Source of the DNA: Streptomyces sp. NBC_01669
GTDB lineage: Bacteria > Actinomycetota > Actinomycetes > Streptomycetales > Streptomycetaceae
Length of the DNA: 64,000 bases
Direction of reading: 5' to 3'
Assembly: GCF_026339735.1 (NCBI RefSeq)
Contig: NZ_JAPEQG010000001.1
Location: forward strand, 2,666,001 to 2,730,000
The translations under genes and the position numbers were made by a program. The notes below the pieces were generated by a model. That model did not search any database and had not been told where the DNA came from. It saw only the letters and a program-made list of their open reading frames with translations. How positions within the stretch are numbered: position 1 is the first letter of the stretch; the number at the start of each line of letters is the position of its first letter. This document shows, one piece after another, positions 16,465 to 25,874 of this stretch.

Positions 16465-17184
16465 TCAGGACCAGGTGGCGACCATGTATCCGACGCCGTA
16501 CGGAGCGTCCTCGTAGAGCAGCCGCCCGCTCAGCCCGGCTCCTTCCGCCGCACCCGCCAGCACCTGCCACGGCGCCCGGCCCGCCACCTTCAGTTCATAC
16601 GCCAGCGACTCGTCCAGCGCGCGCAGCACGGCGAGGTCCGCGGCGCCCAGGGCCCGTGACACCTCCGTGTCGAACGAGAGGGCGCGCTCGTCCAGATAGC
16701 CGGGGGCCTTGACTGTACGGCAGGCGCTGCCGTCGCCCATCACCAGCATGGCCACGCGGCGGGCCCTGGCCGCCAGCTCCCGTCCGGTGCTCGCGCAGAG
16801 CCCGGCTTCGAGCGTCTCCCCCACGCCGAGACCCTCGATCGGCGCGTCCGCCCACTTCGCACGGGCAAGGAGCCACGCGCCGACGGAGAGGGACGGCGGA
16901 AGCGGGCGCTCCGCCGTAGCCCCGGGGGCTCCCCCGAGCCCGAGCCGGACGTCGAGATCGACGCCGAAGCCTTTGAAGGAGCCCGGGGCCCCCTCGGGAT
17001 GCGGCCCCCGGCCATCGGGATCCGCGGGCCCGATCACGATCAGCAGGTCGGGACGGGCCGCGGCGAGCACTCCAAGGGCGTCGATGCACGCGGTCCTCGC
17101 GGCTCGGAGCTCGGGCGCGGCTCCGGCGGCGACCTCGGGTACCAGCACGGGCGGACAGGGGCAGACAGCTGCGGCGACAAGCAT
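16465..17184 (-). CDS. LigB-like (class III extradiol dioxygenase fold) protein lacking metal ligands
   Basis: 239 residues. Overall pattern fits the 'class III extradiol dioxygenase subunit B-like' family: start MLVAAAVCPCPPVLVPEV, LLIVIGPADPDG, SVGAWLLARAKW, RVAMLVMGDGSACR and APYGVGYMVATW at the end. In active members the first motif carries a metal-binding His and the second a SPHG-type His; here these positions read CPCPP and GPADP, and the protein has only one histidine in total. It is therefore probably not an iron dioxygenase. It follows miaB by 111 bp on the same strand, a linkage I recall as common in Streptomyces; its function is unknown. Confidence 0.75.
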   Translation of the reverse strand: MLVAAAVCPCPPVLVPEVAAGAAPELRAARTACIDALGVLAAARPDLLIVIGPADPDGRGPHPEGAPGSFKGFGVDLDVRLGLGGAPGATAERPLPPSLSVGAWLLARAKWADAPIEGLGVGETLEAGLCASTGRELAARARRVAMLVMGDGSACRTVKAPGYLDERALSFDTEVSRALGAADLAVLRALDESLAYELKVAGRAPWQVLAGAAEGAGLSGRLLYEDAPYGVGYMVATWS

Positions 17185-17295
17185 GCTGGGCAGCGTACTG
17201 CGTCAGCCGATTCCGCCTGTTTCCCCGCCCCCTCCGGCCACGGGTCCACGACCCGGCCTACCGGCCGCGGGTCCGTGCCGCCTTCTCCTGCGAGG

Positions 17296-18798
17296 TCAGT
17301 CGCACCCGCAGCCGGGAGCCGCCGCGGGCGGCAGCGGCGCCGGGGCGCCGATGCCGGGCAGCCCCAGCATCACTCCGGCCGGCTTGGCGGCCTCGGCGAC
17401 GGTGCGCCTCTCCCAGGCGTCCCCGGACCGGGTCCGCCTCACGCCGAGCGGCGCGCCCTCGGCGAGCAGGTGGTGCGGGGCGGCGTAGGTGATCTCGACC
17501 GTCACCACATCGCCGGGGCGCACGTCCTCCTCCGGCTTGGTGAAGTGGACCAGACGGTTGTCGGGAGCACGGCCGGAGAGACGGTGTGTGGCGCCGTCCT
17601 TACGGCCCTCGCCCTCAGCGACCATGATCTCCAGGGTGCGGCCGACCTGCTTCTTGTTCTCGTCCCAGGAGATCTCCTCCTGGAGGGCGGACAGGCGCAT
17701 GTACCGCTCCTGGACGACCTCCTTCGGGATCTGCCCCTCCATGTCGGCAGCCGGAGTTCCGGGCCGCTTGGAGTACTGGAAGGTGAAGGCGTTGGCGAAG
17801 CGCGCCTGGCGGACCGCGTGCATGGTCTGCTCGAAGTCCTCCTCCGTCTCGCCGGGGAAGCCCACGATGATGTCGGTGGAGATGGCGGCGTCCGGCATCG
17901 CGGCGCGTACCTTCTCGATGATGCCGAGGAACCGCTCCTGCCGGTACGAGCGCCGCATCGCCTTCAGGATCGTGTCCGAACCCGACTGCATCGGCATGTG
18001 CAGCTGCGGCATGACGTTCGGTGTCTCGGCCATCGCCGCGATCACGTCGTCAGTGAAGTCGCGGGGGTGCGGCGAAGTGAAGCGCACCCGCTCCAGGCCC
18101 TCGATCTTCCCGCAGGCGCGCAGCAGCTTGGAGAAGGCCTCGCGGTCGCCGATGTCGGAGCCGTACGCGTTCACGTTCTGGCCGAGCAGGGTGATCTCGG
18201 AGACTCCCTCGGCGACCAGTGCCTCGATCTCGGCCAGGATGTCGCCGGTGCGACGGTCCTTCTCCTTGCCGCGCAGCGCCGGGACGATGCAGAAGGTGCA
18301 GGTGTTGTTGCAGCCGACGGAGATGGAGACCCACGCGGCGTAGGCGGACTCGCGGCGGGTCGGGAGGGTGGAGGGGAAGGCCTCCAGGGATTCGGCGATC
18401 TCGATCTGCGCCTCCTCCTGGATACGGGCGCGCTCCAGAAGCACCGGCAGCTTGCCGATGTTGTGCGTTCCGAAGACGACGTCGACCCATGGGGCCCGCT
18501 GGACAATCGTGTCGCGGTCCTTCTGCGCCAGACAGCCGCCGACCGCGATCTGCATCCCGGGCCGCTTCGTCTTCATCGGGGCAAGCCGGCCGAGATTGCC
18601 GTAGAGCTTGTTGTCCGCGTTCTCCCGCACCGCGCAGGTGTTGAAGACGACGACATCGGCGTCACCGTCGGCGCCCTCGGGCGCACGTACGTACCCCGCG
18701 CCCTCCAGCAGCCCCGACAGCCGCTCGGAGTCGTGGACGTTCATCTGGCACCCGTAGGTGCGCACCTCGTACGTTTTCAAACCCTCTACCTCGCTCAT
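17296..18798 (-). CDS. miaB: tRNA-2-methylthio-N6-dimethylallyladenosine synthase MiaB
   Basis: 500 residues from ATG 18798 ([20 protein letters not shown]); in-frame upstream starts would add 37 residues, and one GTG at about 18834 has GAGGGG before it, so the start is moderately certain. The auxiliary cluster cysteines are Cys17, Cys55 and Cys89, and the radical SAM motif is C163-x3-C167-x2-C170 ([13 protein letters not shown]). A TRAM domain lies at about 390-460, and the extreme C-terminus is Pro/Ala-rich ending in CGCD. Adds a methylthio group to i6A37 made by MiaA. First gene of a unit with the LigB-like protein. Confidence 0.93.
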   Translation of the reverse strand: MSEVEGLKTYEVRTYGCQMNVHDSERLSGLLEGAGYVRAPEGADGDADVVVFNTCAVRENADNKLYGNLGRLAPMKTKRPGMQIAVGGCLAQKDRDTIVQRAPWVDVVFGTHNIGKLPVLLERARIQEEAQIEIAESLEAFPSTLPTRRESAYAAWVSISVGCNNTCTFCIVPALRGKEKDRRTGDILAEIEALVAEGVSEITLLGQNVNAYGSDIGDREAFSKLLRACGKIEGLERVRFTSPHPRDFTDDVIAAMAETPNVMPQLHMPMQSGSDTILKAMRRSYRQERFLGIIEKVRAAMPDAAISTDIIVGFPGETEEDFEQTMHAVRQARFANAFTFQYSKRPGTPAADMEGQIPKEVVQERYMRLSALQEEISWDENKKQVGRTLEIMVAEGEGRKDGATHRLSGRAPDNRLVHFTKPEEDVRPGDVVTVEITYAAPHHLLAEGAPLGVRRTRSGDAWERRTVAEAAKPAGVMLGLPGIGAPAPLPPAAAPGCGCD

Positions 18799-18896
18799 CT
18801 CGTCCACCAGGGTACGAGGTCGTACGGACACCCCGGGCCCCTCTTCCACAGGACCGGCCCTGGCCATCACGAGGAGTGAGCTGGCAGGATCGCGCC

Positions 18897-19895
18897 ATGC
18901 TCCACGCACTGTCCCGTATCGGCCGCCGACGCACTCTTCAGGGGGGCGCCGCCGTTGCCGTCGTTCTCGGGCTGCTGCTGTGGTGGGTGCTGCCGCTCGG
19001 GGATCCGCCGCCGAGCGGATCGCTGACCTTCAGCACGGGGGTGCGCAGCGGGGTCTACCACCGCTACGGCGAGCGGCTCAGGGGAGCGCTCGCCAAAGAC
19101 CTGCCCAGGGTCTCGATACGGCTGCAGACCAGCGAGGGCTCCCAGCAGAACATCGAGCGGGTGGCGACCGGGAAGGCCGACTTCACCATCGCCACGACCG
19201 ATGCCCTCGCCACATATCTACGGGACGGCAAGGCAGGGGCCGACCGGCTGCGCGGCTGTGTCCGGCTGTACGACGACTACATCCAGCTGGTGGTGCCCCG
19301 GGACTCGGACGTGCAGACCGTCTCGGATCTCGCCGGCAAGCGGATCGGGGTGGGGCAGAAGGGTTCGGGCGTGCGGTTGGTCGCCGACCGGCTGATGACC
19401 GCCGCGGGTCTTGATCCGACGCACGGCATCACCCCGGTCCCGGCCGGGATCGACACGATGCCGACGCAGTTGCAGAACGGTCTTCTCGATGCCTTCTTCT
19501 GGTCCGGCGGGCTGCCGACCACCGCTGTGCAGGAGCTGTCGGACCGCTTCCCGATCAGGCTGGTGCCCCTGGAGGCATCGCTGATCAAGCGGCTGCGGGC
19601 CGGGGGCGACCCCACCCGCTACTACCGCTCGGCCGTGATGCCTGCCGACGCGTACCGCAGCGCCCAGCAGGGATCGGCCATCACGACGGTGGCCGTCGCC
19701 AACGTGCTGGTCACCACGGACCGCACGGATCCGGCGATGACCGAGGCGTTCACCCGGACGGTGATCGACAGCCGGGACCGCATCGGAAGCGAGGTACATG
19801 CGGCGCAGCTGGTGGATCTGCGGACGGCGATCTACACCGATCCGCTGGAGCTGCACGACGGGGCCAGACGCTACTACCGGTCGGTCAAGCCCTGA
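18897..19895 (+). CDS. TAXI family TRAP-type solute-binding protein (orphan)
   Basis: 332 residues from ATG 18897 with AGGATCG upstream; the GTG at 18876 is too close to its purine run. A single N-terminal membrane segment ([18 protein letters not shown], residues ~17-34) has no lipobox, so the protein is probably anchored or secreted. The body fits the TAXI group: [70 protein letters not shown]. No DctQ/DctM membrane genes are nearby, so it cannot be a conventional TRAP importer on its own. It converges with the sensor kinase gene of the glutamate module, 43 bp away. A TAXI protein of Thermus binds glutamate/glutamine (from memory). Confidence 0.85.
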   Translation: MLHALSRIGRRRTLQGGAAVAVVLGLLLWWVLPLGDPPPSGSLTFSTGVRSGVYHRYGERLRGALAKDLPRVSIRLQTSEGSQQNIERVATGKADFTIATTDALATYLRDGKAGADRLRGCVRLYDDYIQLVVPRDSDVQTVSDLAGKRIGVGQKGSGVRLVADRLMTAAGLDPTHGITPVPAGIDTMPTQLQNGLLDAFFWSGGLPTTAVQELSDRFPIRLVPLEASLIKRLRAGGDPTRYYRSAVMPADAYRSAQQGSAITTVAVANVLVTTDRTDPAMTEAFTRTVIDSRDRIGSEVHAAQLVDLRTAIYTDPLELHDGARRYYRSVKP

Positions 19896-19938
19896 CGCAC
19901 TCCGTCGGGGTGCGCCGTCGCGGCACCCGGTACCGGAG

Positions 19939-21333
19939 TCAGTCGCTCGGACCGTTGCGCGGAACCGCCACCGTCACCCGCAGTCCGTGCGGCTCGTGCG
20001 GGGCGTAGGAGAGAGAGCCGCCGCCCGCGGCGAGCAGTGCGTGGGAGATGGAGAGCCCGAGACCGGACCCCTGCACGTTCTGGTGCTGGGCGCTGCGCCA
20101 GAAGCGGTCGCCGATCCGCTCCAGCTCCTCGTCGGTCAGCCCCGGGCCGCGGTCGGCGACGGCCACGGTGACGGTGTCGCGGCCGGCCGCGACGGTGACA
20201 CGGACCTCTTCACCGGCGGGGGTGAACTTGCACGCGTTGTCGATGACGGCGTCGAGGGCGCTGGACAACGCGATGGGGTCCGCCCAGGCTGTCACGGCGG
20301 ATGCCCCGTCGGCCGTCAGCCGTACACCGTTCTCCTCCGCGAACGGGCGCCAGGAAGCCACCCGTTCCGCGGTGAGCGCGCCGATGTCGGTGAGCTGGAG
20401 GTCGGCCGCGGCGTGCTCGGCCAGCGCAAGGTCCAGCAGGTCGTCCAGGACCTGCCCGAGGCGCTTTCCCTCCGTGCGGACGGAGGCGATCTCCTCGTTC
20501 CCCTCGGGAAGTTCGAGGGCGAGGAGCTCGATGCGCAGCAGCAGCGCGGCGAGGGGGTTGCGCAGTTGGTGCGAGGCGTCGGCGACGAAAGCGCGCTGCT
20601 GCTCCAGCACTTCCTCGACGTTGTCGGCCATCTCGTTGAACGAACGGGCCAGGCGTCTGAGTTCCGGTGGACCTCCCGATGCCACCACCCTGGACCGCAT
20701 CCGACCACTGGCGATGTCGTGGGTCGCCGCGTCCAGGGTCTGGACGGGCAGGAGGACCCAGCCGGTGAGCCGGATCGCGGCGCCGACGGCCACCAGCATC
20801 GCGACCACCTCACCGGCCGCGATCAGCAGCCAGCCGCGCAGCGTGTGGGTGCGCATCTCACCGGTGGGCGAGTCGAGGACGACGACGGCGACCACATCGC
20901 CGTCCCGTACGACGGGCGAGGCGACGACGACCCGGCCGCGCTGCCAGGGCCAGACCTGCGGCGGATCATGACTGCGTCGCCCGAGGAGCGCCTCCCTGAA
21001 CGCCTCGCGGCCCGCCCCCACGAAAGGGAGCCGCCAGTCGGCCGGTGCCTTCGCCATGGCGGTGTCGTCGCGGTAGAAGACGCCGGCCCGGATTCCGTAC
21101 ACCGAGTCGTACATCTCCAGCTCCGACTGGAGCACGCGGCGCCGTTCGTCGTTGCTGCCGATCGGTTCCGTGACGAACTGGGCCAGTGCGGCGAAGCGCG
21201 CCGTGTCGTCGATGCGATCGATCACCACGCTCTGCTGCTGGGCGGCGGCCACGCTCACGGCCAGCGGAAAGCCGAGCGCGAGCAGCACGGCCGCCATGAG
21301 GATGATGAGCAGGGGGAGGAGACGGGTACGCAC
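19939..21333 (-). CDS. gluK: Sensor histidine kinase, GluK-like
   Basis: 464 residues; GTG start 15 bp after the response regulator stop. TM1 at ~5-31, extracytoplasmic sensor ~32-165 (holding the SVYGIRAGVFYRDD stretch), TM2 ~168-197, HAMP, then HisKA with phospho-acceptor His255 (DASHQLRNP) and HATPase with N-box DNACKFTPAG, DRGPGLTDEE and GSGLGLSISHALL. All kinase motifs are intact. Located next to gluABCD and divergent from it, as recalled for the glutamate-sensing GluR-GluK system of S. coelicolor, which controls gluABCD and antibiotic production. Naming rests on synteny; the ligand is inferred. Confidence 0.85.
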   Translation of the reverse strand: MRTRLLPLLIILMAAVLLALGFPLAVSVAAAQQQSVVIDRIDDTARFAALAQFVTEPIGSNDERRRVLQSELEMYDSVYGIRAGVFYRDDTAMAKAPADWRLPFVGAGREAFREALLGRRSHDPPQVWPWQRGRVVVASPVVRDGDVVAVVVLDSPTGEMRTHTLRGWLLIAAGEVVAMLVAVGAAIRLTGWVLLPVQTLDAATHDIASGRMRSRVVASGGPPELRRLARSFNEMADNVEEVLEQQRAFVADASHQLRNPLAALLLRIELLALELPEGNEEIASVRTEGKRLGQVLDDLLDLALAEHAAADLQLTDIGALTAERVASWRPFAEENGVRLTADGASAVTAWADPIALSSALDAVIDNACKFTPAGEEVRVTVAAGRDTVTVAVADRGPGLTDEELERIGDRFWRSAQHQNVQGSGLGLSISHALLAAGGGSLSYAPHEPHGLRVTVAVPRNGPSD

Positions 21334-21348
21334 CGGGGCCCTACGCCT

Positions 21349-22041
21349 TTACGCGGACGGGGCGACGAGCCGGTAGCCGACCCCGCGCACGGTCTCGATC
21401 AGTGCGGGCAGCCGCAGCTTGGAACGCAGGGACGCGACATGCACTTCGAGCGTGCGCCCCGTTCCCTCCCAACTCGTGCGCCACACCTCGCTGATGATCT
21501 GCTCCCGGCGGAACACCACACCGGGGCGCTGGGCGAGGAGCGCGAGCAGATCAAACTCCTTGCGGGTGAGCTGGACTTCGGCGCCGTCGACACTGACCCT
21601 GCGGGTCGGCAGCTCGATGTGGACATGACCGAGGCGCAGGGCGGCGACGGGCGTCTGCACCGTGTCCTCCCCGACCGACTTGCGCCTGCTGACGGCATGG
21701 ATACGCGCGAGGAGTTCACCGGTGTCGTACGGCTTGACGACGTAGTCGTCCGCTCCGAGGTTGAGGCCGTGGATCCGCGACCGAACATCGGCCCGCGCGG
21801 TCACCATGATCACGGGGATGGAACAGCGCTTGCGGATCTTCCCGCAGACCTCGTAACCGTCCTGGTCGGGCAGTCCGAGGTCGAGGAGCACGACGCCGAA
21901 GGGCTCTGTGTCCGCCGGCAGCAGGGCCTTCAGGGCCTCCTCGCCGCTGCGTGCGTGCACAACCTGAATGCCGTGCCGGGCGAGCACCGCGGACAGGGCG
22001 GCCGCCACGTGGTTGTCGTCCTCGACGAGCAGCAGCCTCAT
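21349..22041 (-). CDS. gluR: OmpR-family response regulator, GluR-like
   Basis: 230 residues from ATG 22041 (MRLLLVEDDNHVAAALS) with AGGAGGG just upstream; longer starts add an unrelated basic stretch. Receiver domain with phospho-Asp54 (VVLLDLGLP) and Lys103 (DDYVVKPYD); C-terminal winged helix shows RKEFDLLALLAQRPGVVF and RTLEVHVASLRSKLR with VRGVGYRL. It is transcribed with the kinase gene, and its start is 340 bp from the divergent gluA start; the region between holds helically phased CCCGGTAC repeats suited to an OmpR-type dimer. Predicted to control the adjacent glutamate importer. Confidence 0.88.
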   Translation of the reverse strand: MRLLLVEDDNHVAAALSAVLARHGIQVVHARSGEEALKALLPADTEPFGVVLLDLGLPDQDGYEVCGKIRKRCSIPVIMVTARADVRSRIHGLNLGADDYVVKPYDTGELLARIHAVSRRKSVGEDTVQTPVAALRLGHVHIELPTRRVSVDGAEVQLTRKEFDLLALLAQRPGVVFRREQIISEVWRTSWEGTGRTLEVHVASLRSKLRLPALIETVRGVGYRLVAPSA

Positions 22042-22381
22042 GGCCCTCCTCTCTCTCCGCTTTCGCATCGTGGTGCAGGCTTCCCGCACTCCCCGGTGAC
22101 TGTCCATCTTCCCGGTACTTCCCCGTACCGAGGTGTTTCACGTCATCACGTACCAGGGCATCCACTCCGATGACCGGTACGCCAGTCAAGAGCCCACCTA
22201 TTACATCGGGGTTTCCGTTATGCACCCGGTACGCCCCCGGTACCTCTCCCGCCGTCCCGTTCACGCGGAGTGTCCGGTTGCCGCCGGATCGTTATGCTCA
22301 ATTTCCGCTCAGATGTAATGACGGTGGTCGCACTGCGTCACTAAGGTCCTTCCCAACCGAGGAGGACGGAGCAAAAAGCCG
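22042..22381. promoter_or_regulatory. gluR/gluA divergent control region with CCGGTAC repeats
   Basis: 340 bp without a gene. CCCGGTAC occurs twice as direct repeats at 22225-22232 and 22236-22243 (11-bp period, one helical turn). CGGTAC/GTACCG form an inverted repeat at 22113-22130, and another CGGTAC lies at 22175-22180. A strong RBS (GAGGAGGACGGAG) precedes gluA. The tandem 11-bp repeats are typical of OmpR-family operators; assignment to GluR is inference. Confidence 0.5.
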
Positions 22382-23167
22382 ATGAGCGGAGTTTCAGTGA
22401 CCAAGGCCGCCGAGGATGCCGTACCCGCGGCGAACGACCTTGTCGTACTGAGCAACGTCAACAAGCACTTCGGCGCGCTGCATGTGCTCCAGGACATCGA
22501 CCTGACCATCGCACGGGGCGAGGTCGTGGTTGTGATCGGACCTTCCGGGTCCGGAAAGTCCACGCTGTGCCGCACGATCAACCGCTTGGAGACGATCGAC
22601 TCGGGCGCGATATCGATCGACGGCAAGCCGTTGCCCCAGGAGGGCAAGGAGCTGGCCAGGCTGCGTGCCGATGTCGGCATGGTCTTCCAGTCGTTCAATC
22701 TCTTCGCGCACAAGACGGTGCTCGAAAACGTGATGCTGGGGCAGCTCAAGGTCCGCAAAGCGGACAAGACGGCTGCCGAGGAGAAGGCGCGTTCGCTGCT
22801 CGACCGGGTGGGCGTGGCGACGCAGGCCGACAAGTACCCCTCGCAGCTCTCCGGAGGCCAGCAGCAACGTGTGGCCATCGCACGGGCGTTGGCGATGGAC
22901 CCCAAGGTCATGCTCTTCGACGAGCCGACGTCCGCGCTCGACCCGGAGATGATCAATGAGGTGCTGGAAGTCATGCAGCAGCTCGCCCGGGACGGCATGA
23001 CCATGGTCGTCGTCACCCACGAAATGGGCTTCGCGCGCTCGGCGGCGAACCGTGTCGTCTTCATGGCGGACGGGAAGATCGTCGAAGAGGCGGCGCCCGA
23101 CCAGTTCTTCAGCAACCCGCGCAGTGACCGGGCCAAGGACTTCCTTTCGAAGATCCTGCACCACTGA
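22382..23167 (+). CDS. gluA: Glutamate ABC importer ATPase
   Basis: 261 residues. Walker [10 protein letters not shown] (53-61), Q-loop VFQSFNL, signature [10 protein letters not shown] (156-165) and Walker [14 protein letters not shown] with H-loop VVTHEMGF: the complete polar amino-acid importer (PAAT) ATPase. First gene of gluABCD; followed 51 bp later by the binding lipoprotein. It energises high-affinity uptake of glutamate, as shown for the homologous operon in Corynebacterium and Streptomyces. A strong GAGGAGGA ribosome binding site is located upstream of the ATG, and the divergent GluR-GluK pair next door probably senses the same ligand. Confidence 0.93.
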   Translation: MSGVSVTKAAEDAVPAANDLVVLSNVNKHFGALHVLQDIDLTIARGEVVVVIGPSGSGKSTLCRTINRLETIDSGAISIDGKPLPQEGKELARLRADVGMVFQSFNLFAHKTVLENVMLGQLKVRKADKTAAEEKARSLLDRVGVATQADKYPSQLSGGQQQRVAIARALAMDPKVMLFDEPTSALDPEMINEVLEVMQQLARDGMTMVVVTHEMGFARSAANRVVFMADGKIVEEAAPDQFFSNPRSDRAKDFLSKILHH

Positions 23168-23218
23168 TTTCCGGATCAGCTGTTCACTCACATCACGTCA
23201 ACTCTAGGGAAGTTCACC

Positions 23219-24061
23219 ATGCAGCTTCGTAAGGTCACCGCCGCATCGGCCGCCGTGCTCGCGCTCGCCCTCACCGCCACCGCCTGTGGCTCCTCCGACG
23301 ACAAGGGCGGCGACTCGGCCGGCGGCGGCAAGAAGATCAACATCGGCATCAAGATCGACCAGCCCGGTATCGGTCTGAAGACGCCCGACGGCAAGTACAC
23401 CGGTTTCGACGTCGATGTCGCCACGTACATCGCCAAGGAACTCGGTTACGACGCCAAGGACATCACCTTCAAGGAGACGAAGAGCGCCGACCGCGAGACG
23501 GCGATCGAGCGCGGGGACGTCAAGTTCATCGCCGCCTCCTACTCGATCAACGACGAGCGTCTGCAGAAGGTCGACTTCGCCGGCCCGTACCTGCTGGCGC
23601 ACCAGGACATCCTGGTCCGTGCCGACGACGACTCGTTCAAGTCCCCGGCCGACCTGAACAGCAAGAAGCTCTGCTCGGTCGCCGGCTCGACCTCGGCGCA
23701 GAACGTCCATGACAAGCTGGCTCCGAAGGCCCAGCTCCAGGAGTACGGTGGCTACTCGGAGTGCCTCACCGGTCTGGAGAGCAAGGCCGTCGACGCGCTG
23801 ACCACGGACGACAGCATCCTGGCCGGCTTCGCCTCGCAGAAGGACTTCCAGGGGAAGTTCAAGCTGGCCGGCTTCCAGATGAGCAACGAGAACTACGGCA
23901 TCGGCCTGAAGAAGGGCGACGCCGACCTCAAGAAGAAGATCAACGACGCGCTCACCCAGATGGTCTCGGACGGCTCCTGGGACAAGGCGGTGAAGGCCAA
24001 CTTCGGTCCGGCGAACTACAAGAACGAGCCCGCCCCGAAGATCGGCAACATCGTCAAGTGA
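23219..24061 (+). CDS. gluB: Glutamate-binding lipoprotein
   Basis: 280 residues. Signal peptide with lipobox LTATAC (Cys at ~23), then Gly/Lys-rich linker and a periplasmic-binding-protein class 3 fold: INIGIKIDQPGIGLKTPDG, FDVDVATYIAKELGY, ETAIERGDVKFIAASYSI, VDFAGPYLLAHQDILV. It is the extracytoplasmic receptor for the gluABCD importer. The lysine-rich, AAG-heavy codon use suggests strong expression. An RNA hairpin immediately downstream may help keep its message more abundant than the permease part. Polar amino-acid specificity is certain by family; glutamate by synteny and residue pattern. Confidence 0.93.
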   Translation: MQLRKVTAASAAVLALALTATACGSSDDKGGDSAGGGKKINIGIKIDQPGIGLKTPDGKYTGFDVDVATYIAKELGYDAKDITFKETKSADRETAIERGDVKFIAASYSINDERLQKVDFAGPYLLAHQDILVRADDDSFKSPADLNSKKLCSVAGSTSAQNVHDKLAPKAQLQEYGGYSECLTGLESKAVDALTTDDSILAGFASQKDFQGKFKLAGFQMSNENYGIGLKKGDADLKKKINDALTQMVSDGSWDKAVKANFGPANYKNEPAPKIGNIVK

Positions 24062-24075
24062 AGCAGGGCTGACGA

Positions 24076-24104
24076 GGCGCGCCGTCCGTGAACGGCGGCG
24101 CGCC
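24076..24104 (+). terminator. Intra-operon hairpin between gluB and gluC
   Basis: Two GGCGCGCC palindromes at 24076-24083 and 24097-24104 pair around a CCGT/ACGG inner stem, just after the gluB stop. Likely an attenuator or 3' stabiliser rather than a full terminator because gluC has no evident own promoter. Confidence 0.5.
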
Positions 24105-24136
24105 ATGCCCTCCTACACGCGGAAGCGCGGGAGATC

Positions 24137-24802
24137 GTGTTCGACTTTCTTGAAGGTTACGACCTGCTGGGGGCCTTCTGGGTGACGGTGCAACTCGCCG
24201 TCTACTCCGCCCTCGGCTCCCTCATATGGGGAACGCTGCTGGCCGGCATGAAGGTCAGCCCAGTCCCCCTGATGCGCGGTTTCGCCACCGCCTATGTGAA
24301 CGTCATCCGGAACATCCCTCTGACCGTCATCATCGTCTTCTCGTCGCTGGGTCTCTTCCAGACGCTCAACATCCAGCTCGGGGCCAGCGACTTCACGGAC
24401 ATCAACTTCCGGCTCGCGGTGCTCGCGCTGGTCGTCTACACCTCCGCGTTCGTCTGTGAGGCGCTCCGGTCGGGCATCAACACCGTGCCCGTCGGCCAGG
24501 CGGAGGCGGCGCGCGCCCTCGGACTGAGCTTCACGCAGGTGCTGCGTCTGATCATCCTCCCGCAGGCCTTCCGCTCGGTCGTCAACCCGCTGGCCAATGT
24601 TCTGATCGCGCTCACGAAGAACACCACGGTCGCCGCCGCGATCGGCGTGGCCGAAGCCGCATACCTGATGAAGGGCATGATCGAGAAGGAGGCGCAGCTG
24701 ATCCTGATCTCCGCCGTCTTCGCGTTCGGATTCATCTGTCTGACCCTCCCGACCGGCCTGATCCTCGGCTGGGTGAGCAAGAAGGTGGCGGTGAAGCGAT
24801 GA
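24137..24802 (+). CDS. gluC: Glutamate ABC importer permease subunit
   Basis: 221 residues, GTG start with GGGAG four bases upstream. Four to five membrane helices (LGAFWVTVQLAVYSALGSLIWG; VIRNIPLTVIIVFSSLG) and the permease EAA loop (EALRSGINTVPVGQAEAARALG) are present, as in HisM/GlnP proteins. Ends by overlapping the start of gluD by 4 nt (GATGA), so translation is coupled. Forms the membrane pore with gluD. Confidence 0.92.
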   Translation: MFDFLEGYDLLGAFWVTVQLAVYSALGSLIWGTLLAGMKVSPVPLMRGFATAYVNVIRNIPLTVIIVFSSLGLFQTLNIQLGASDFTDINFRLAVLALVVYTSAFVCEALRSGINTVPVGQAEAARALGLSFTQVLRLIILPQAFRSVVNPLANVLIALTKNTTVAAAIGVAEAAYLMKGMIEKEAQLILISAVFAFGFICLTLPTGLILGWVSKKVAVKR

Positions 24803-25698
24803 CTTCCGTCCTCTATGACGCCCAGGGGCCGCGCGCCAAGCAGCGCAACATCGTCTACACGGTCCTGTTCCTGCTCGTCGCCGCTGCCGTCGTGTGGTGG
24901 GTGTACGACGGCCTGGCTGCCAAGCACCAGCTCGACTGGATCAAGTGGAAGCCGTTCTTCACCAGCTCCCAGCCCTGGCAGACCTACATCTGGCCGGGTC
25001 TGCAGAACACCCTGAAGGCAGCGGCGTTCGCCCTGGTCATCGCGCTGCCGCTGGGTGCCCTGTTCGGTATCGGCCGGCTCTCGGACCACCGGTGGGTGCG
25101 GATGCCGGCCGGCGTGGTCGTGGAGTTCTTCCGCGCCATCCCGGTGCTGATCCTGATGATCACTGCGAACGCGGCGTACTCCGAGTACACGACCATCAGC
25201 AGCGACTCCCGCCCGATGTACGCCGTGGTCACGGGTCTGGTGCTGTACAACGCCTCGGTGCTCGCCGAGATCGTGCGGGCCGGGATCCAGTCCCTCCCCA
25301 ACGGACAGACGGACGCGGCCAAGGCGATCGGTATGCGCAAGGGCCAGACCATGCTGTACGTGCTGCTGCCGCAGTCCGTGACGGCCATGCTGCCCGCGAT
25401 CGTCAGCCAGATCGTCGTCATCGTGAAGGACACCGCCCTCGGCGGCGCGGTGCTGACCTTCCCCGAGCTTCTGGCATCGGTCCGTCCGATGAGCGCGAAC
25501 TACGGTGCGAACACCATCGCGTGCTTCACGATCGTCGCTCTGATCTACATCGTGGTGAACTTCGCGCTCACCTCGTTCGCGGGCTGGCTGGAGGGTCGGC
25601 TGCGGCGCGGCAAGAAGAGCACGGGCGCCGCACCCGCCGGTGGTCTGGAGACCATCGGTGCGCCGGCGCTCATCATCGATGACGGACGCGCCGTCTGA
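24799..25698 (+). CDS. gluD: Glutamate ABC importer permease subunit
   Basis: 299 residues starting at the ATG overlapping the gluC stop codon. N-terminal TM (ivytvlfllvaaavvwwvy), then a large extracellular loop, PNTLKAAAFALVIALPLG-type helices and the EAA motif (ivragiqslpngqtdaakaigm). C-terminal tail carries a Lys/Arg cluster. Companion permease of GluC; last gene of the operon. A perfect 26-bp palindrome about 25 bp downstream should end the transcript. Confidence 0.92.
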   Translation: MTSVLYDAQGPRAKQRNIVYTVLFLLVAAAVVWWVYDGLAAKHQLDWIKWKPFFTSSQPWQTYIWPGLQNTLKAAAFALVIALPLGALFGIGRLSDHRWVRMPAGVVVEFFRAIPVLILMITANAAYSEYTTISSDSRPMYAVVTGLVLYNASVLAEIVRAGIQSLPNGQTDAAKAIGMRKGQTMLYVLLPQSVTAMLPAIVSQIVVIVKDTALGGAVLTFPELLASVRPMSANYGANTIACFTIVALIYIVVNFALTSFAGWLEGRLRRGKKSTGAAPAGGLETIGAPALIIDDGRAV

Positions 25699-25723
25699 CG
25701 GTTCGTCGGCAATCTCTGCGCAG

Positions 25724-25749
25724 GGGCGCCGGTGCATGCACCGGCGCCC
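25724..25749 (+). terminator. Perfect 26-bp palindrome after gluD
   Basis: Uninterrupted palindrome, 13-bp arms GGGCGCCGGTGCA / TGCACCGGCGCCC, 26 bp after the gluD stop. Confidence 0.75.
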
Positions 25750-25874
25750 TTCGCCGTGCTCGGGTATCACTTGACGCAAGCACCGGCAGTGGGTTGCATA
25801 CGTTCTGTGATCGCCGACCGAGCCCCCGCTTCCGCTTCCACTCCTCCGACCGCACGGGCCCAGGGAGTCGCGCC

